Below are positions 1 to 14,600 of a stretch of DNA of 64,000 nucleotides, one piece after another. Position numbers and translations under genes: made by a program. The stretch covers positions 1,922,001-1,986,000 of the forward strand of contig JAQQWL010000005.1 in assembly GCA_038363925.1 (NCBI GenBank). Reading direction: 5' to 3'. The notes beneath the pieces were generated by a model. That model made no database searches. It worked only from the letters and a program-made list of their open reading frames with translations, and was not told the origin of the DNA. Each line of letters begins with the position of its first letter. Within the stretch, counting starts at the first letter, position 1. The stretch comes from Apiospora phragmitis (taxonomy: Eukaryota; Ascomycota; Sordariomycetes; Amphisphaeriales; Apiosporaceae).

Positions 1-2630
1 ACGGGTGGTCTTGCGGGTTCGAGGAATGGCAACTTCGCCGTCCGATCCATCCGACATAGGCACCTTGACCATGGACCGGCCTCTGCCATTGTTGCCACGA
101 GATCGGCCGGTGCGGCCTCCCTCGACCTCAACCTCGTCGTCGCTCAAATCCTCCTGGAAAAACTGGCTACCGGTGGCACTCGGAGGAGGGCTTTGCATCT
201 CGCGCGGGAAGTAGCTACGAGGGAACACCGACGAGCTCTTGCGGAATGAGTCGGGTATCTCCTTGGTGTCGACACTCTCCAACGTGACACGAACGCGCAG
301 GCGACAGCCACGTTTGTTGTCTTCAACCAGGATGAACTTACGCTTCTTGGCTTCCGGGATGTCAGGGGAAGAGACCCTCCGGGTTCTCGTCCTCGTCCCG
401 GGTATTGCGGGCAGCGATGGCTCCTCCGTGGTGGGAGGCACCGCTGATGCCATCATGAATGGGAGGCATGGAGGATCCAGAAGCAGAGTTACTAGGGTAG
501 GGTTGAGGATAACCGTTAAAGACCTGGGCGGGTCGGACGTCATCCGAAGATCCAGAACCCGGTCCGGTAGGGGCCTGGTGGTGGTGATGGTGGGCCTCGT
601 CCATATATTCGCCGTCCCTGTTCACACCATAGCGGATTAGCCAGGGACCAGAACCAAAGCCGTGGAAATCAGCAGGGGGGGGGAGATAATCAGTGTGCAG
701 CGAGGGGCTTAAATGCGACAACCAATCAATTCGGGCCATTGGGGAATCCCGACGCCAAAACGCAGTAGCAATACAAGGAGGTGTGCAGGAGTGAGAAGGG
801 TGCCAAAAGGTAACAGGTATAAAGGTATGTTGTTGTGTGTGCAGTGGGTGCGAAATAATGCAATGCCATGCAACTTTTGCCAGCAGACAAATGACGACTA
901 CTGGTTCGCCGCCACCCCTTAACTAGAGGGACTAAACAGTGCAGCGAAACCAACTAGATAATGTACAGAGCAGTTCCAGTTTCCTTCCAGTAAACAAGCC
1001 CCCCATGCGCGCCTTGCGGTCATCTGCCGCTATATAACAAGAAAGTGACCAAGCAGCCGGTCCAAAAGAATTCCAAACGCACAAAAAGGTATAGTGATGA
1101 TGGAGGTATCATGTAATTGCACAGTAACGACAACAACAACGCATCAATCACATTTGGTGAAACATACCGACTTCATCTCCACCCTGACCATTACCGTCCT
1201 GGTGATGGTGGTGCATGCCCGGACCCATGCCGCTCATGCCAGGCTTCCCCATGGAGGAGCTATTACCGGGGCCCATGGAACCAGGGGCTGGGATCCCTGC
1301 CGGGCCACTAGGACCGGACATGTGTGTTGGGTGAGGTGTCGAAACCGCCTTGCGATTGTTCATCTTCGCCATACGCCGCACGCGTCGACTTCGCAGTCGC
1401 GGGTCCTGGTTGCTGTTGCGCCAGCTATCGACTGCCCGTTGGATTAGGCCTCTCTTGCCACGCAGGCAGGGGTTTAGTTGAGCGAGCGCCCAGCCCACAG
1501 TGTTGCACTCCGTCTCATATTGCAACCGGTTGCCACGGTACTGATCCTTGGGACAGCATGCGCGGGGATAGACGCAGTTCTCTGTCTTGAAGTCGCTAGC
1601 AAGCTCATCGGTGTTCACCGACTCCACATCGCATCGAATGGTGTACTCCATCTTGACGCGGTCGCGAGAGTATTCAAACGCGATCCATTGGACGCCATTG
1701 TTGTCTTGCCTGACCACCAGGGGAGTCGTTGCGGGTATAGGGCCCGGGGCCGCGTTGTTATTAACACCGGGCGTAGAGCCCGTCGGCGTCGACAACGGAG
1801 GAGCGCCATTTTGACTATGCTGTGGTGTGCCCAATGGGCCTGATGAAGGGCGCTGTAGTTGTGGCACTTGCGGTTCCATTTTGGTGTGGCGAGGGCTTCC
1901 CGTCATCGCTGATTGCGCATGCTGGTTTGTGTGCTGCGTCATTGGGTGCTGTGGCGCCTGAGACATCATCATGTTATTTTGCGATGCCATCGAAGGGTGA
2001 GGCTGCTGGGCATGTTGCTGGTATGGCGAAGGAGCTGCCGGCTGGGGCATTGATGGATATTGCGACTGCTGCGTGCTGTAGTACATTGACTGCTGGTGCA
2101 GCTGCGACGGAGGTTGCGCGTACATGCTACGGTGCTGATCGTGACCCGAGGGAGAGGCGACAGAAGCTGGCGAATTAGACTGCGGCGTATGATAAGACAT
2201 CGGCGGGTAGGGTCTAGGCATCTGCGTTGCGGCCATCATTTCGGATGTGTCTGGAAGTTCCAGTCAGTTCACCATTGTTAAAATGCGTCAATTCTGGTCG
2301 CGTCTGGGGCACCAAAAAAAAGTTGCTTGACTTACCTGCGGATGTATATCCGCTAGTCGCGCCTGGAGTGCTGTAGGGACTCGGATGATGGTAGTAAGGC
2401 AGACCGTCCTGCGCGTGCTGCTGGGCACTAGGAGCCTGGGCCGTGGATTGGTAAGCCGGTTGAATCGAATGCGTGGAAGAGTATGCGGACGGGTGCTGCT
2501 GTTGCGACTGCGGAGGGGGCGCCTGATGGTGTTGATGAACGATGCTCGAGGGTCGAGGATGCTGCAAGTGTTGGGGAGGCGCCGGACCCTGCGAGTGGTG
2601 GGGGTGATGCTGCATAGAGGAGACACCCAT
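1..2630 (-). CDS. DUF8032-like Gln/Pro-rich nuclear protein, putative transcription regulator (3' end outside window)
   Basis: The N-terminal half is rich in Gln, Pro, His and Ser. It is followed by a conserved module at about 1330-1700, with IAFEYSRDRVKMEYTIR, then CVYPRACCP, then a basic stretch (RLRSRRVRR). A second related module lies at about 180-360 (KRKFILVEDNKRGCRLRVRV, then SSVFPRSYFP). I believe this is the fungal DUF8032 family; its biochemical role is unknown, and nuclear regulation is inferred from composition and basic patches. Exon 1 ends at 2336; the 85-nt intron 2335-2251 joins in phase. Exon 2 runs 2250-1168 to a GTATGT donor. The next acceptor is uncertain, somewhere between about 712 and 444. 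An extra C in the run at 365-368 seems to break the frame between ENPEGLFP and DIPEAKKRK. The start is uncertain: ATG at 2630 is used here, but TACTAAT plus ATGCAG at 2610-2640 looks like an intron end, so a real first exon may lie upstream. Confidence 0.75.
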
Positions 2631-5600
2631 TAGTACGAACTTTGATGCGTCAAAGCCAAACAACGACAACCATGGAAAGTAAAGAAGTGAGTAGGACGCG
2701 TCGATGTTTTATTTTATTTTCTCTTGACACTGTCAAAGTCTGGGGAACCTTATTCTCATCCCCTGGAGACGAGGTTCAACGGATGAGGCGTGTGTGGACG
2801 AGGGGGGGTGCCAGTCACGGATTATATGACCAGGACGTGCATACAGTATAGTACCTCTACCAGCTCCAGAAATAATAAGAGGCCAAGAGAGCAGAGGGAG
2901 GAAAAGCGGTACCAATGGATAAGCCCTGTCAGACACCTTCTCTCTTGGAAAGAACAAGTGGATTAGGAATCGGAAGGAGAACCCGACAATCGAAGGTTTA
3001 CCGACTGGGTAACTCCTTCCAAGTTTATTTGAGACGCGACAATAACGATGTCCTCGAGCTCACCGGAAAAGGTAACAGACTGGGTCCGACAGGGGAGCAT
3101 AGGGAAAAAAATTGGACAAGAGATTTTGGAGATCGGAGCGAGGGTGCTCGAAAGGTGACAATGAAAAGGGGGGGGGGCAGACAGGGCAGTGTCAACAGAT
3201 ATTTGAGAGGTATGGGTATGTTAAGGTGAGAGAGAGCAAGGTATGGGTTGAGAGAGGTAAGGATGTAGATTACAGATGAGGCTAAGGCATGAGGTCGGAT
3301 TTGTATGAAGGTACGTCCCAGAATCACTGATTCCAAAGATATAGCAGGGACGATATTACTGCTTTGTTTGGTACGGCGAATGGCCGTGCAATGCCTGCCA
3401 CAGAAATATAAGGGCATGGGTTTAAGGAAGGGAAGGTGTCGGGAGGGGGGGGTGGCGTGGGCGTGCCGAGTAGAGAATGCGTGTGGGAAGAGTTGCGGAG
3501 GACTTTGTTGCACTCTCGCGGTGGAGCAGCAGGATGGAGGGGAGGGGTGCGCTCATCAAAGAGTACATGAGGCGTGGGACAGCGCATGGAAGAGACATGA
3601 CAGGGGTGGCAAAGGAGAAGATGCAAATTAGATGAAGTGACCAATGGGTACACATTGGAGCGAGCCTGACGAGGACTTGATTGCCCAATAGGGTATCGTA
3701 GACCCGGTGCTAGCCAGCGACGGGGGTGCAAGACGGTGCAGGGGAGCTTCTCGTGGGCGAACCAGCTAGAAGTAAGGCGGTGTGGGACGAGGATCCGACT
3801 CGAGATACTTGCCCAGCCAGTGCGCTGCCGCGTGATGGCCCAGGTACCCCGAAAAGTAGGTACGGCGAGTACAAAGCTTGACGCACTTTCAAGGTTGTTC
3901 GCGGGCGTACTGCACTGAGAGTTTTCGAGGATAGCAGGCAAACAAACAACTTGGAAGCATGAATGCGCTCAACATAACTCTCAACTCAGAAGCCTATACC
4001 ATCGCCCATCATCCGCTTCCATCACGCCCGTAGGCTGTAACAGTCCAGACCCAAGATTCGCGCCCGTTTTGCAGTTGAACCCAGTGCGAAACGCTGCGAG
4101 GCAACTCTTGCAAATCTGAATCAAGATGATGGGCGGTTGTGAAGGCCATCCGCCATTGGAGCCCCACACTCGAGACCGACAGCTACATCCACCAATCACT
4201 TGGTCTTCCGCCGTCGTCACATCTGCCCACGAGGTTCTTGACTAGACGTACCCGAAGAGAGAGAAACAGCGCCAGAAAAGGACCTCGAGTCTTTTTCCCC
4301 CCGGCCGCGGTGAAGGACTTCTTCAGGGTCTAGCCTAGCGGATTCCCGCAGTACCGTCACTGTCCAGACTCGCGCGCATTCTGAAAAGAGGCAGTAGCTG
4401 TCAAGAAGCCGCTCGTGACGTCTCTCTGGCTGGGCCCGTGACGGACCCAGAACTTGGCTGTCATTGAACTCTTTCTCCGCACGCCCATTGCATCCAGGGC
4501 CTGCCAATTGATGTCTAGCAGCCGATCTACTGTATGGCCGGCATCTGGTTTGCACTTGCGCCGACAAAGTAACTCGTTCGATCCCATCAACTCTGATGGT
4601 TTTCTCGGAGCCCTCAGCCATTGAAGATTACAGTGTGGCTAGTGGTACTGCTGCAGCATGATTGCGAATCAAAGGATGCTGAGATGTCCTGCACTAAAAG
4701 CCCGTTCCACTTGGGAGGGCCCTCGGACGTTGCAGGCACGTCAGCAGCATCCGTCCATCTATCCCACTGCGTGGAAGAGAGGGTGAGTGGGGTGCCCATG
4801 GCCCAAATTTGCATCGCTGCTCTTGACCGTTCAACTCCGCTTGGCACGCTAAGGCAGCCCACACATGCCCTGTTCCAGAGCATGTATCCCCCGGTCTTTT
4901 GTGAAACAAGATCGGCCCCCTTGAATTCCCTTTTGACGAGTCCGGGCAAGGTCAGGCTTGCGACAAGGTAGCCAAACTTCTGGAAGCGATAGAAAAGATC
5001 GTTCCATGGCTGTTGTGATCCCAATGAAGCCCAGTCGCTGTCGGCCTGCAAGGGCACCCCTTGACTTGCACATTTCTTGCCGCACGTGAGGCTGAAATGT
5101 ATGGTTGAGATGACGCGCGAGGCCACAACTTGAAGATAGGCAAGGTAGAGAGATGGAAAGCATTGCAAGAAAGGCATGACGCGAGAATGCAGTAAGAATT
5201 ATTCAGAACTCACAGGATCGTTTGTATGCTCGTCCTTCACATAAGGATGGGGGGTATGCCGGTGTTGCACCATCTTCATCAGCATTGCCTAACGTCGATT
5301 TGGGCGTGTTGTAGGTATTTGTTCGTGTCTGGCCGCAATCAAAACTTCGTCAGCACGCGATGCCATCATTCTTCTTCAGGACAACGATGATCCATGAAAG
5401 TGGAAGCGCATTCGTCCCCACTGGCCTCATCTCGGGACAGCCGTTGCAGAAAAGTCCAACGATGGCAGATGCAGGCAACAACTGATCTCGGCTTGCCGGA
5501 CCGCCCTAGATGCTTAGTTGCCGTGCTTTCGACTACTGTCGCCAGGCTGTCCTGACATCAACTTGTCACGCGCCTGTGCGCAGAGACAGACTAGCGACAT

Positions 5601-8600
5601 AATGCTGATGCAATGCGCTTCTGATAGAGTTTAGTACGATCATTCAGAACTTACTTTGACGCGAGTCTAGACTCTGGCGGGGGAGCTTAAATCGAAGACA
5701 CTGCAAATTCTGGTCGGCGACACGGCGGGATGTGTTCTTGGAGGAACAGCGGTCAATTCTCTGCCATCACGCCTGTCAGTTTCGAGGTGTTTATAAAAAT
5801 AATACGCTTCACACGCTGAAGTGGAGACCCATCACAGAGCGGTCCAACGACATCCATTTGTGTCTCAGCAAGTGAAAGCGATATAAATAGACCCCTGCTT
5901 ATATATCAGGCATCCAAGGAAAGAGAAAAGACGATCAGGCTCGGCGTGGTTGGCGATGGGAATTTGCCATGGTGAATGAGCGCTTGCCACCGAAGCGTCG
6001 CAACTGTACCGCTTTGCTCTCTGGGGGCACTTGAGAGCAGGCTATAGTTGCTGCAGATGGGTGTTGATATGTTGAGATTATAGTGAATGCGCTTACTTTA
6101 TTGGAGAGACGAAGAGAAAGAAGGAATAAGCTCTCTTGCAGCCGGGTGGTCCTAGTTGGTATGGAAACAACAAGATCCAAATGCAGCTGTGTTTGCCTGA
6201 TGCGCTGCCGAGGAATTCCCTTGAAGTCGAGAAAGCAAACGCGCAATGATGAAATCAGTTTGCCGAGTCCTGGTTTCGCACTTTGCTTCTTCCTTGGCAG
6301 TTTGAAAGTCGAGCAGTAGATATGGGCTGTAGACGCGCTCAGTGCCGAATGTCTCAGTCGTGAAGGAGTCTGATAATCTATCAATCGCAGACTTATGCTT
6401 CCGGGTTCCAATTAGATAGACAGCGTGGGCCCTATACACCTCGTTAGTACTTGCTTAGTGTGCGTGCTTGTTCGGCAGCGCCAGGATAATGGATGGGACG
6501 ATCGCGCTCCAAGAAGCGCGGCAGAATTTAGGACGAGATAGATGCATACTGGAGTTGAGCTAGGATGATGTAGCGAGAGCCAGGAGAATATGTCCTGATG
6601 ACGCGAGCTTGCAGGGCGTCATGCGGGTAGGGTGCCAGGGAACAGAAGACCTTGGGGAGAGAATATGTATGTATGAAAGAGGTGCGGTGATGGAGACGGG
6701 CCTTGGTGGAAGTTGACAAGGTCTGGTATATACATGTACTGAGAGCAAGGTGCTGATTGAGAGAAAACAGCCTGCGAGCCCCTGCAGGCCACAGCATGCA
6801 GCAAATGCTGGTTTTTTATTAAGGGGAGGGATAGAATGGTCCCATCACGATGGTAGAGGCCGTGGCAACTTGCAAGGGTGGGTGTGCACACTATCCCGAT
6901 GAGGATTTGGGATAAGAAATCGGGTAAATGTTGTATCTCGGGTGGGTAGTGAATGTATAACGGTATTACCACCACGACTTTCGAAAGCAGTAACCCTAGC
7001 GATGGTATCTTTAGGTACGGCCAGTTTTGCACCGAAGTAACGTCAACAGGACGATGGAAGACGCAGGAAGTTCCTCCTTCGAAATCTGAGGCCGAGCAAT
7101 GGGCTTATCTACTTGGTTCGGTTCCCCCAGGAGAAGAGACCTGCTACCCAAGCCATTGATGTAGGTCTACATAAGTCGGCGTATTTTTAGGTCTTTGGTT
7201 CTCTGGTGGGATATGTGATCTGTACTGTGTACATGGCTGCGCAATTTCGAGCAGGTCTGTTCGCGCCGGTGCTATTCCGGTTTTGTGCGACGACAAAGCA
7301 TCGATGAATTCCTGACTCAGCTAATACTTAGGATAGCTGTCACTGCAGGCCCTGACGTATCGCGGGGGGAAGATAGAAGACGACGCCTACAGGGCAAATA
7401 AACTACACGGGAGTCGGGATTAGACCTCGTGGTTGATTGGATCCGACCCGTGCTGTGTGATCCGGAATTTCTCAGATAGACAAGCAACTAGCCGCGGTGT
7501 GGTAGTGCCAAATATCAGATATGGATGAGGTGTACCTTTAGCAGTGAATCTGCTACAAGACTTCCAAGTACCAGAAGCTACGAGAGTTGGATCATGTGGA
7601 ACAAAGCCGAAAAACGACGTATACTCCGTAGTGAGTGGCTTTTACTCGATTGCAGTTTGATATACTACTAGCTCTGCGAAAAACCCACGTACGTCAGCAA
7701 TGACAAGTGGATAGGTCAAGTCTTAAAGGTGTGCAGAACCCATTTCGAAAACCCTCAGGGGTACGTTGACTCCACGGGAAGGCTGCAGGGATGGATAGTT
7801 GAAGTTGCCTTGACCCTTGCCAGGACGCCATGCGCACCAAGAACCGAGGCGACGTCCAAAATCAAACTGATATCCGATTCACTCTCAACGATACCATGAC
7901 TATAGTCCGGCAGAAAGTGACGAGAGGACGGCGCGATACAGGCTTGTTCGAGAACACGAGGCGCTCACATTATTTCCTGAAGACCGGGCACTTGGGAAGT
8001 CTGGCGTTGGCTACGTAGTGCATTCGCTCTTCTCACAGAACAGAGGCCTGCTGGTAACCCTGCACTTAATGGGGCTAAGGTTTTCAAGCCCAACGCGCGT
8101 GGCTGGCGCGTGGGCGGCACGCGCGTGGGCTTGGTTTTGATCCAGTTTTGGCGCCATAGAGAAAAGCAATATAAGAAAAGAAACCACTGTAAGATTTCGA
8201 GGAGAACCGAGATCTCACCTTTGTGGGATGGCGCTGCGGGGGTACAAGACAGGCGTTCGACCACAGACTAAAAACCGCCCATAACTTCGAGTTCCTTAAG
8301 CCCGAGAAGACCAATGTTTGGATGCCAGAGATCGCATGTCTTTCGGCGTTACTCTACAAGGGCCCATCGGCATAAAAGTCAAGTACTGAATTTCCTGGTG
8401 TCGGAAGAGTTCACAGTTCCGTCTACGCAAGTCTAGAAACTTGATACCCGAACTTTGGATGCGCAACCGGGCACAACAGGAATCTTGTGAAACCCAGGAA
8501 ACATGAAGCGCGGTCTTGAAGTGACACATCGAGCAGGGTATCGAGTTTAGCGAGAGAACTATGTACACACATAGCTAGCGTTGACGACGACACTAGAAGA

Positions 8601-11600
8601 AGAGACTGGTGTGGCTTTTGCCTGGGAAAACACTCACTTTTGACGAGGATAGGCGGCCCGGTGGTTATTGGAAACGGCCTCAACAGCACTGAAGGCAGAC
8701 CCCAGCGCTGATGAGCCTCTTTCAATAGTACTTCCGAAGCCACACATGGCCCTCGAGGTTCGAGGTCTTAAATCTATGTGTTCGCGTCTGCAGCTGTAGC
8801 AGTTGCAGTTCGAATTTGGACGATCGGGCCTCTTTCAAAACGGCCCTGACCAGGATGCTGGAGAGACATGGACCAGGGACCGTTGTCTTGACTTGGAATC
8901 CAACCAGACGGATTTGGGCGTGGTTCTGACAGACAGTGGGAAGGAGACTGCCAGATTTGGAGTGTTGCCAGGGAAGTCCCACGAACAATCCCACGCATCG
9001 CATGCCTGCCAGCAGAACTGCCAGGGCGATTGATTGATGGTGCCCCCTAGGCTAAGGCATGGTACGGTTTGTGCATGCCTCCGTTGAGAAGGGTGCAGGA
9101 ACTACCCCAGGCCAGGGACGCTTACCTTTTGACCTTGCAACCCCCCTTGATCCATGCCCCTCACCCTCGCACTTTTCTAGCAGCACGTTGAGACCATTGA
9201 AATGCTTTTCTGTGGAGGAATGGACTTCCAGGGTTGTTAGACTGAGAACCGTCCGGTCGGGAAGCCATTCATAACGCAACTAAGGGAAGAAGGAATGGAA
9301 CGTACATGGTACATCAGATACACCTTTGAACTTGCGCCGGATGCTGATCAGGTGAAAATAACAGTGGCTATCTACTACATGTTGTAATTACCTACTGATG
9401 CACAAGAGAAATATATTACACAATCAATCCGCGACAAGTAGCAATTTGATTCCGACCTATATCCACGAGGGGTTAAGGTGGCAGGTAGGTTCCTATTAGG
9501 TGGGAAAGTTATAATTAGTATTTCATACATATCTTACAGCCTGGCTCTATGCAACGAAGGTAAATTACTGTTTCGGGAGACGGGAGAATATGAGCTCTCT
9601 ACCTGTCAGGGTAGGTACATGCTGCCAGTACAAGAATAACACAACACGCCTTCCAGCGAGACCACACTTGCCCGAAAGGCAAGATAAAATACACTTCGAG
9701 TGCAACTGTATACATACCTTACCTACCTACATGAGTTAAGACGGTCAAGTACATAGTCCGTCAAAAGCCAGCAGCGGCGCTAGAACAATAAGCCACCGAC
9801 AAGAACCTAGGCAGGCAGGCAGTCCAAATTCAATTGATCCATTTCGGTTTCTCTCCGTGGGCGGGGAACAAGACCGGTAGGTGCAAGGATTTTTTAACCT
9901 AGCTGACAGACATGGGAAGGAACGGCAGTCCTACACCCGCCCCCCTGAAAGTTTGTTAAATTCATACCCTTGTGTGAGAGCCCTTGTACAGGTATTTCAT
10001 GCGTCCGCAATACCTCTATCGTGCTGAAACGTATAACAGCTGTTCAGTGGCGGGACATCTTTTACGGTAGTAACTCCTCTGTTTTTTTATGTTTCAAATG
10101 GATGTTCGATGTACGTCCTACACAAATATAGCCTGTCGGTACTTCGTCTGAAGTCCGAAACGGTATCCATCGTTTAACAAACTTTCAGGGATCCTATTGT
10201 ACGTCGTCTAAACCAGCATCAAACAACCCGGCGGTACCAGCGGAACGGATCGGTAAAAGCTAGATAGCATGGATATTGTTTACCTAGAACAAGGTATGTT
10301 AGTCAGGCAGAGATGCAACGGCGTTTGGTGGCCCCAGGCAGCCAGGCCCTGCAGATTTATAGTAGCAGTGCTAAACACTGATAGTGCCATTGCAAGTTCA
10401 ATGATATTCCGTCAAAGGAAATATGACGCCCTCTCAGCATCGGCATCCACACGATATATTGAACAGCAGAAATCGAGAACAAGCAGGGATGATGAGGGCA
10501 GATTGAGGATGGGAAAAGGCCCCCACGAGGGTTGTTCGTCTGCAACGCTTTCCATTGGTAAGCGCTAGGTATTCACACCTGGGCATACACAGGTAGCGAA
10601 GTCAACAAGGTACGTATGTCGACCATGGACGAAGTCAACGTAGTAGTAGTATTGTGTCGGTTTCAAGATCAGACCGTCCAGGACTTCAAGGATGATACAG
10701 TACATCCGACACACCATGTTCCTCGATGACTAAGTGGCACACAGACAGAAGGTGCCCATAACACGAAAGCACGCGGGTACTTTTTCCTACGATAGAGAGC
10801 TTACGCTGCTGTGTAATCAGTCATGCATGGTCCCTCCCACACCATACCCTACATATTTCTTGAGAAACGCGAGATTCAGCGCACGCGCTATCTCCGTGGA
10901 CGAAATACGTTCTGCCGTAGCACCATGGTTTTCCAGGCGACATGAGGCAAAATATGAGCTGCTGTCACCACACCTCCCGCTACCACCCGTAAGGCTTGGG
11001 AAATGTGGCGTACGTAATGAATCAAAAATGTACGTGCGTACTGCCTCTACTCTAATTTTCCCATTACTGCCGGTTCGTTTGTGCCACCCCAGCGCTCTGT
11101 GCGTGGCTGAGACACTTGACTCTTTTTCTTTCCCATGAGCCATGTCGTGTCTCTCCTTCACCGTTTGTCAAAAGAAAAGAGCGCACACTAATACCCACCG
11201 GCGCGGTTTTGTGAGTAGCCTGGAAGCCCATCTTTTCTTTTTTGGCCTTGCTGCTTCGGTTGGAGGGAGACCCGTTCTGCGAGGGACCTTAGCTTAGACG
11301 AAGATGTGCCGAAATCCACAATCACCGCCTGTTGGTTCTTTCACAAGTCCGCTCCGGGATGATTCGTATTCGAGGATTAGAGAAGAGCGCAAGAAAAAAC
11401 AAAAATAAAAACGCCTTTCCATTGTCGGACTAGAGCACTCGAACTACTGAGCCAAAGTAGGGCGGCGACTATGGCGGGCCCATACTCCGTACTGCTTGTT
11501 AAATTAGAATATGCAAGAACGGAAATGGACGCCTCCGCCCGGCGGTCTATCAGCCTGTGTCGACCTATAGGTTCATTACTAATATGTACATTGGCACTTG

Positions 11601-14600
11601 GCTCTTCCGGAAAACTCAATTCGAATTAGAGATACCACAGTATATGTAGCCAGCAGCTTGCGTGTGCGGCATGGACAAACGTCGATCAGACCGCCTATGT
11701 TTCCTATTTCGACACTGACGTACGGAGTAGCGCTCATTAGATTATGGCCACCGTATTGGAAGCCGAGCGAGTAGTCAAATCAGGATATAATGTTGGGACA
11801 GTGACTACTGCAAAATGACTGCCATCGAAATTGTTCCGACTGATCCCCATAACCACCTTCTCCATTAGGCCTGGACCAGGACGGCTAGTGCACTGTATCT
11901 CACCCAGTTCCAAGGAAACACCAACGTGCAGACCAAGCTGCGTACGCCATACTCTGCTGCACGTACTGTACGTACGCACATACATGTAGTATCTCTCCCA
12001 CGGATTCTGGTGGCTGGTAGGCCTAATGAAGGGACTAGCAGTGGTCGTGGTGTTTTGCCAGGCCACGCTAACAACTACGCGAGCAGCGCGAGAGCAGGGC
12101 GGGCAGACGTATGCGTAAGTGCCATTGTTCGTTTCGGGGCAAGATCTGAGGCCTGTTAAATGAAACGGATGCTATTAATACCAAATCCGAGCCCGGTCTT
12201 TCTTCAGCCCACCCATACTAGACGATTTCCGGCCTACCTTCGACTGTAAACGATATTGGAAAGCAACGACCGATCCGCCCTTTCACCCCTCCCTGCCTTA
12301 CCTTGGCTGTATGTGGTATGGGTGAGAGGCAGGCTACTTCCTGCTACTTCATCCTGCCTGGCGTGCGGTGATAGGATCGGGGAAGACCCGAAAGCCATAT
12401 GGGTTTTCTTCCTGCCGGCCGTGGGATGAGTGCATGTATTGTACATACTACTAATGCGCGTACGGACGAGCCATCCCACGCTCCGTTCGTAATAAGAGGA
12501 GAGCTTGAAACACGACTACCACTTCCTAGCCTACACCGTGACCAGAGCGGGTGAATTGCCGACATGGCTCGGAGACTGGCTAGTTCCTTTGGACTGACTG
12601 AGGATGTGCGAGGGTGAAGGTAATGTTGCATTGAGACGTAGATAGACTATCGAACAACGTACAGACCAATCCTGGTGCGGTAGAGATATGGTGATGCATT
12701 TACCTAATCCAGCCGAGGTTGTCTGTAATAGCGCAACAGAAAGAAGTGTTTCGTCATCATTCTTGTCATTTGCCAATGACCACACCGTCGTATCTGGGGA
12801 AGTGCAAGGTCCAGGCATCCTGGAGGCGGCCGTTGAACTGGTTCAGGGATACGGGACCCAGCTAACTTCTTCATCCCTTGCCTAGAGGAGGAGAACGGTG
12901 CTGCGATCCCGTTGACAACTCGGAAAATTACTACTGTACAGACCTCCCCCCCCCCTGGCGTTGGCTTTGCTTTGGACAAAAACAATGGCTGCCGAGGTCC
13001 CTCTCTCCCCTGAAAGTGCACCTGCGTGTAGCATCCACGATCCATTCCAGATGAACCACGACTACCATGCTGAAAGGTCGCAAGTATTCCAGATCACAGA
13101 TCCCTCACCCCCCCCGTTCGGGACTTGCAGCATCCCGGCTCTCGTGCACCAACATCCACTGTACATTGCATGCGTGCATAGTATGTATGTAGGTACGTAT
13201 CTGTTGTCCTACATGCGATATTAGCCAGTCTATTGGGGAGGGAGAGAGAGTCTGCGTAAACGACATTGCAAATCTCCGCCTATTTTGCAATACCAGCCAA
13301 AGCATCAATCAGTGATTGGATCAGGACTAGCGGAAAGAGAATGAGCAAGAAAAAAACACTACACTTATCGTGGTGGTGGCAGGAAAATAGGATCGAATGA
13401 CATCTATTTCGATCCCCACTTGGTGTATATTTTCACGATCAAGATCCATTTTCTGTGTTTGTAGGGACAGGCAAGCAAGGGCGAGGGCAAGACAGCCACC
13501 ACCATTCATCCCCCCTTGAAGACATTGCCTTCGCGAAACTGCCATCCCAACTTGCCACCCTTGCAACGTGGGCGGGGAGGTGTGGTCAGAAGAAAGACGT
13601 GGTGGGTGTGCGAGAGCAACGGTGGTTGACGCTATTTTCGCCATGCATGGGCAACGTGAGAGCAGGGTACTGGTAGGCTTTCTTTGTTATTGGCGGCTTG
13701 GCCGCTCCCGCCATCCATCTTTAAGCGGTAGGTACTGGCAGCAGTAAGGATTATAGAGAAAGTTGATCATGGTTGATGATTGATTTGCAACTAAACATGA
13801 ACACGTAATAGGTAAGTATACATGAGGGTCAACCGGGAAATGACAGACAACTTCCAATGCCACTTTTGAGGCCTTTTCCTGCCAGAATAGGTTATCCGCA
13901 GCTCGAACTCGCTGCATTCTGGCGGGAAAAACGGGTTCGGACTAAGAGTTAGATGATGCTATAATATCGAGTGATGTTGGATGGATACCAACCTAGCAAG
14001 AAGAGTATGATGCCCCATGGGCCAGAGCAATAAGTCCAGAATAAGCTTCCAAATCCCAGTAGTTGCAGGTTCGACGGTAGTTGAAAGAACTAGTTGCAAC
14101 GAACGGTTCATTGCATTCGATACTGTCTGGACTCTGCAGGAGATTAGACCCCAAAGAATGGTGCCATGTTCTTCCCGTTGTCCCTTGTCTAGTTGCCGGT
14201 AAACCCTCGTTCGTGAGTCCACAATCCACTTCACTATTTCGACTTGTATTTGCTAGTCGAGTCTGTTCTCATCGGTCGTAGCTAGCGCGTCGTGAAGTTC
14301 CTCGTCTAGGTTGGTCGAAACAGGCATGAGACCCGTTAGTATGTACGCATATGCAGACAAAGAACAGCGGCTTCAGCGGTAGCCCATCCGGGTGATAGAC
14401 ACGTTGAATTCCTTCATTGGGAAAATGCCTCAAGGGCGTGAGATGATACTGCCTACATAGTTCAGGTGTGCACGGCGCCCAGCCTCTACACACACAGCAC
14501 CACCGGTCGGACTCGGGCAATCGACGTGTCCGGATCGCAGGAATAGCGAGGGCGGCGGGTCTCGCTGGGCGGACTTCCGTTGCATTACATACCTATCCGT

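Noticed and set aside
3324..3941. 205-codon minus-strand frame
   Set aside because: Overlaps other open frames and shows no coding character.
4614..5177. 187-codon minus-strand frame
   Set aside because: Residue composition looks random; no domain, no splice context.
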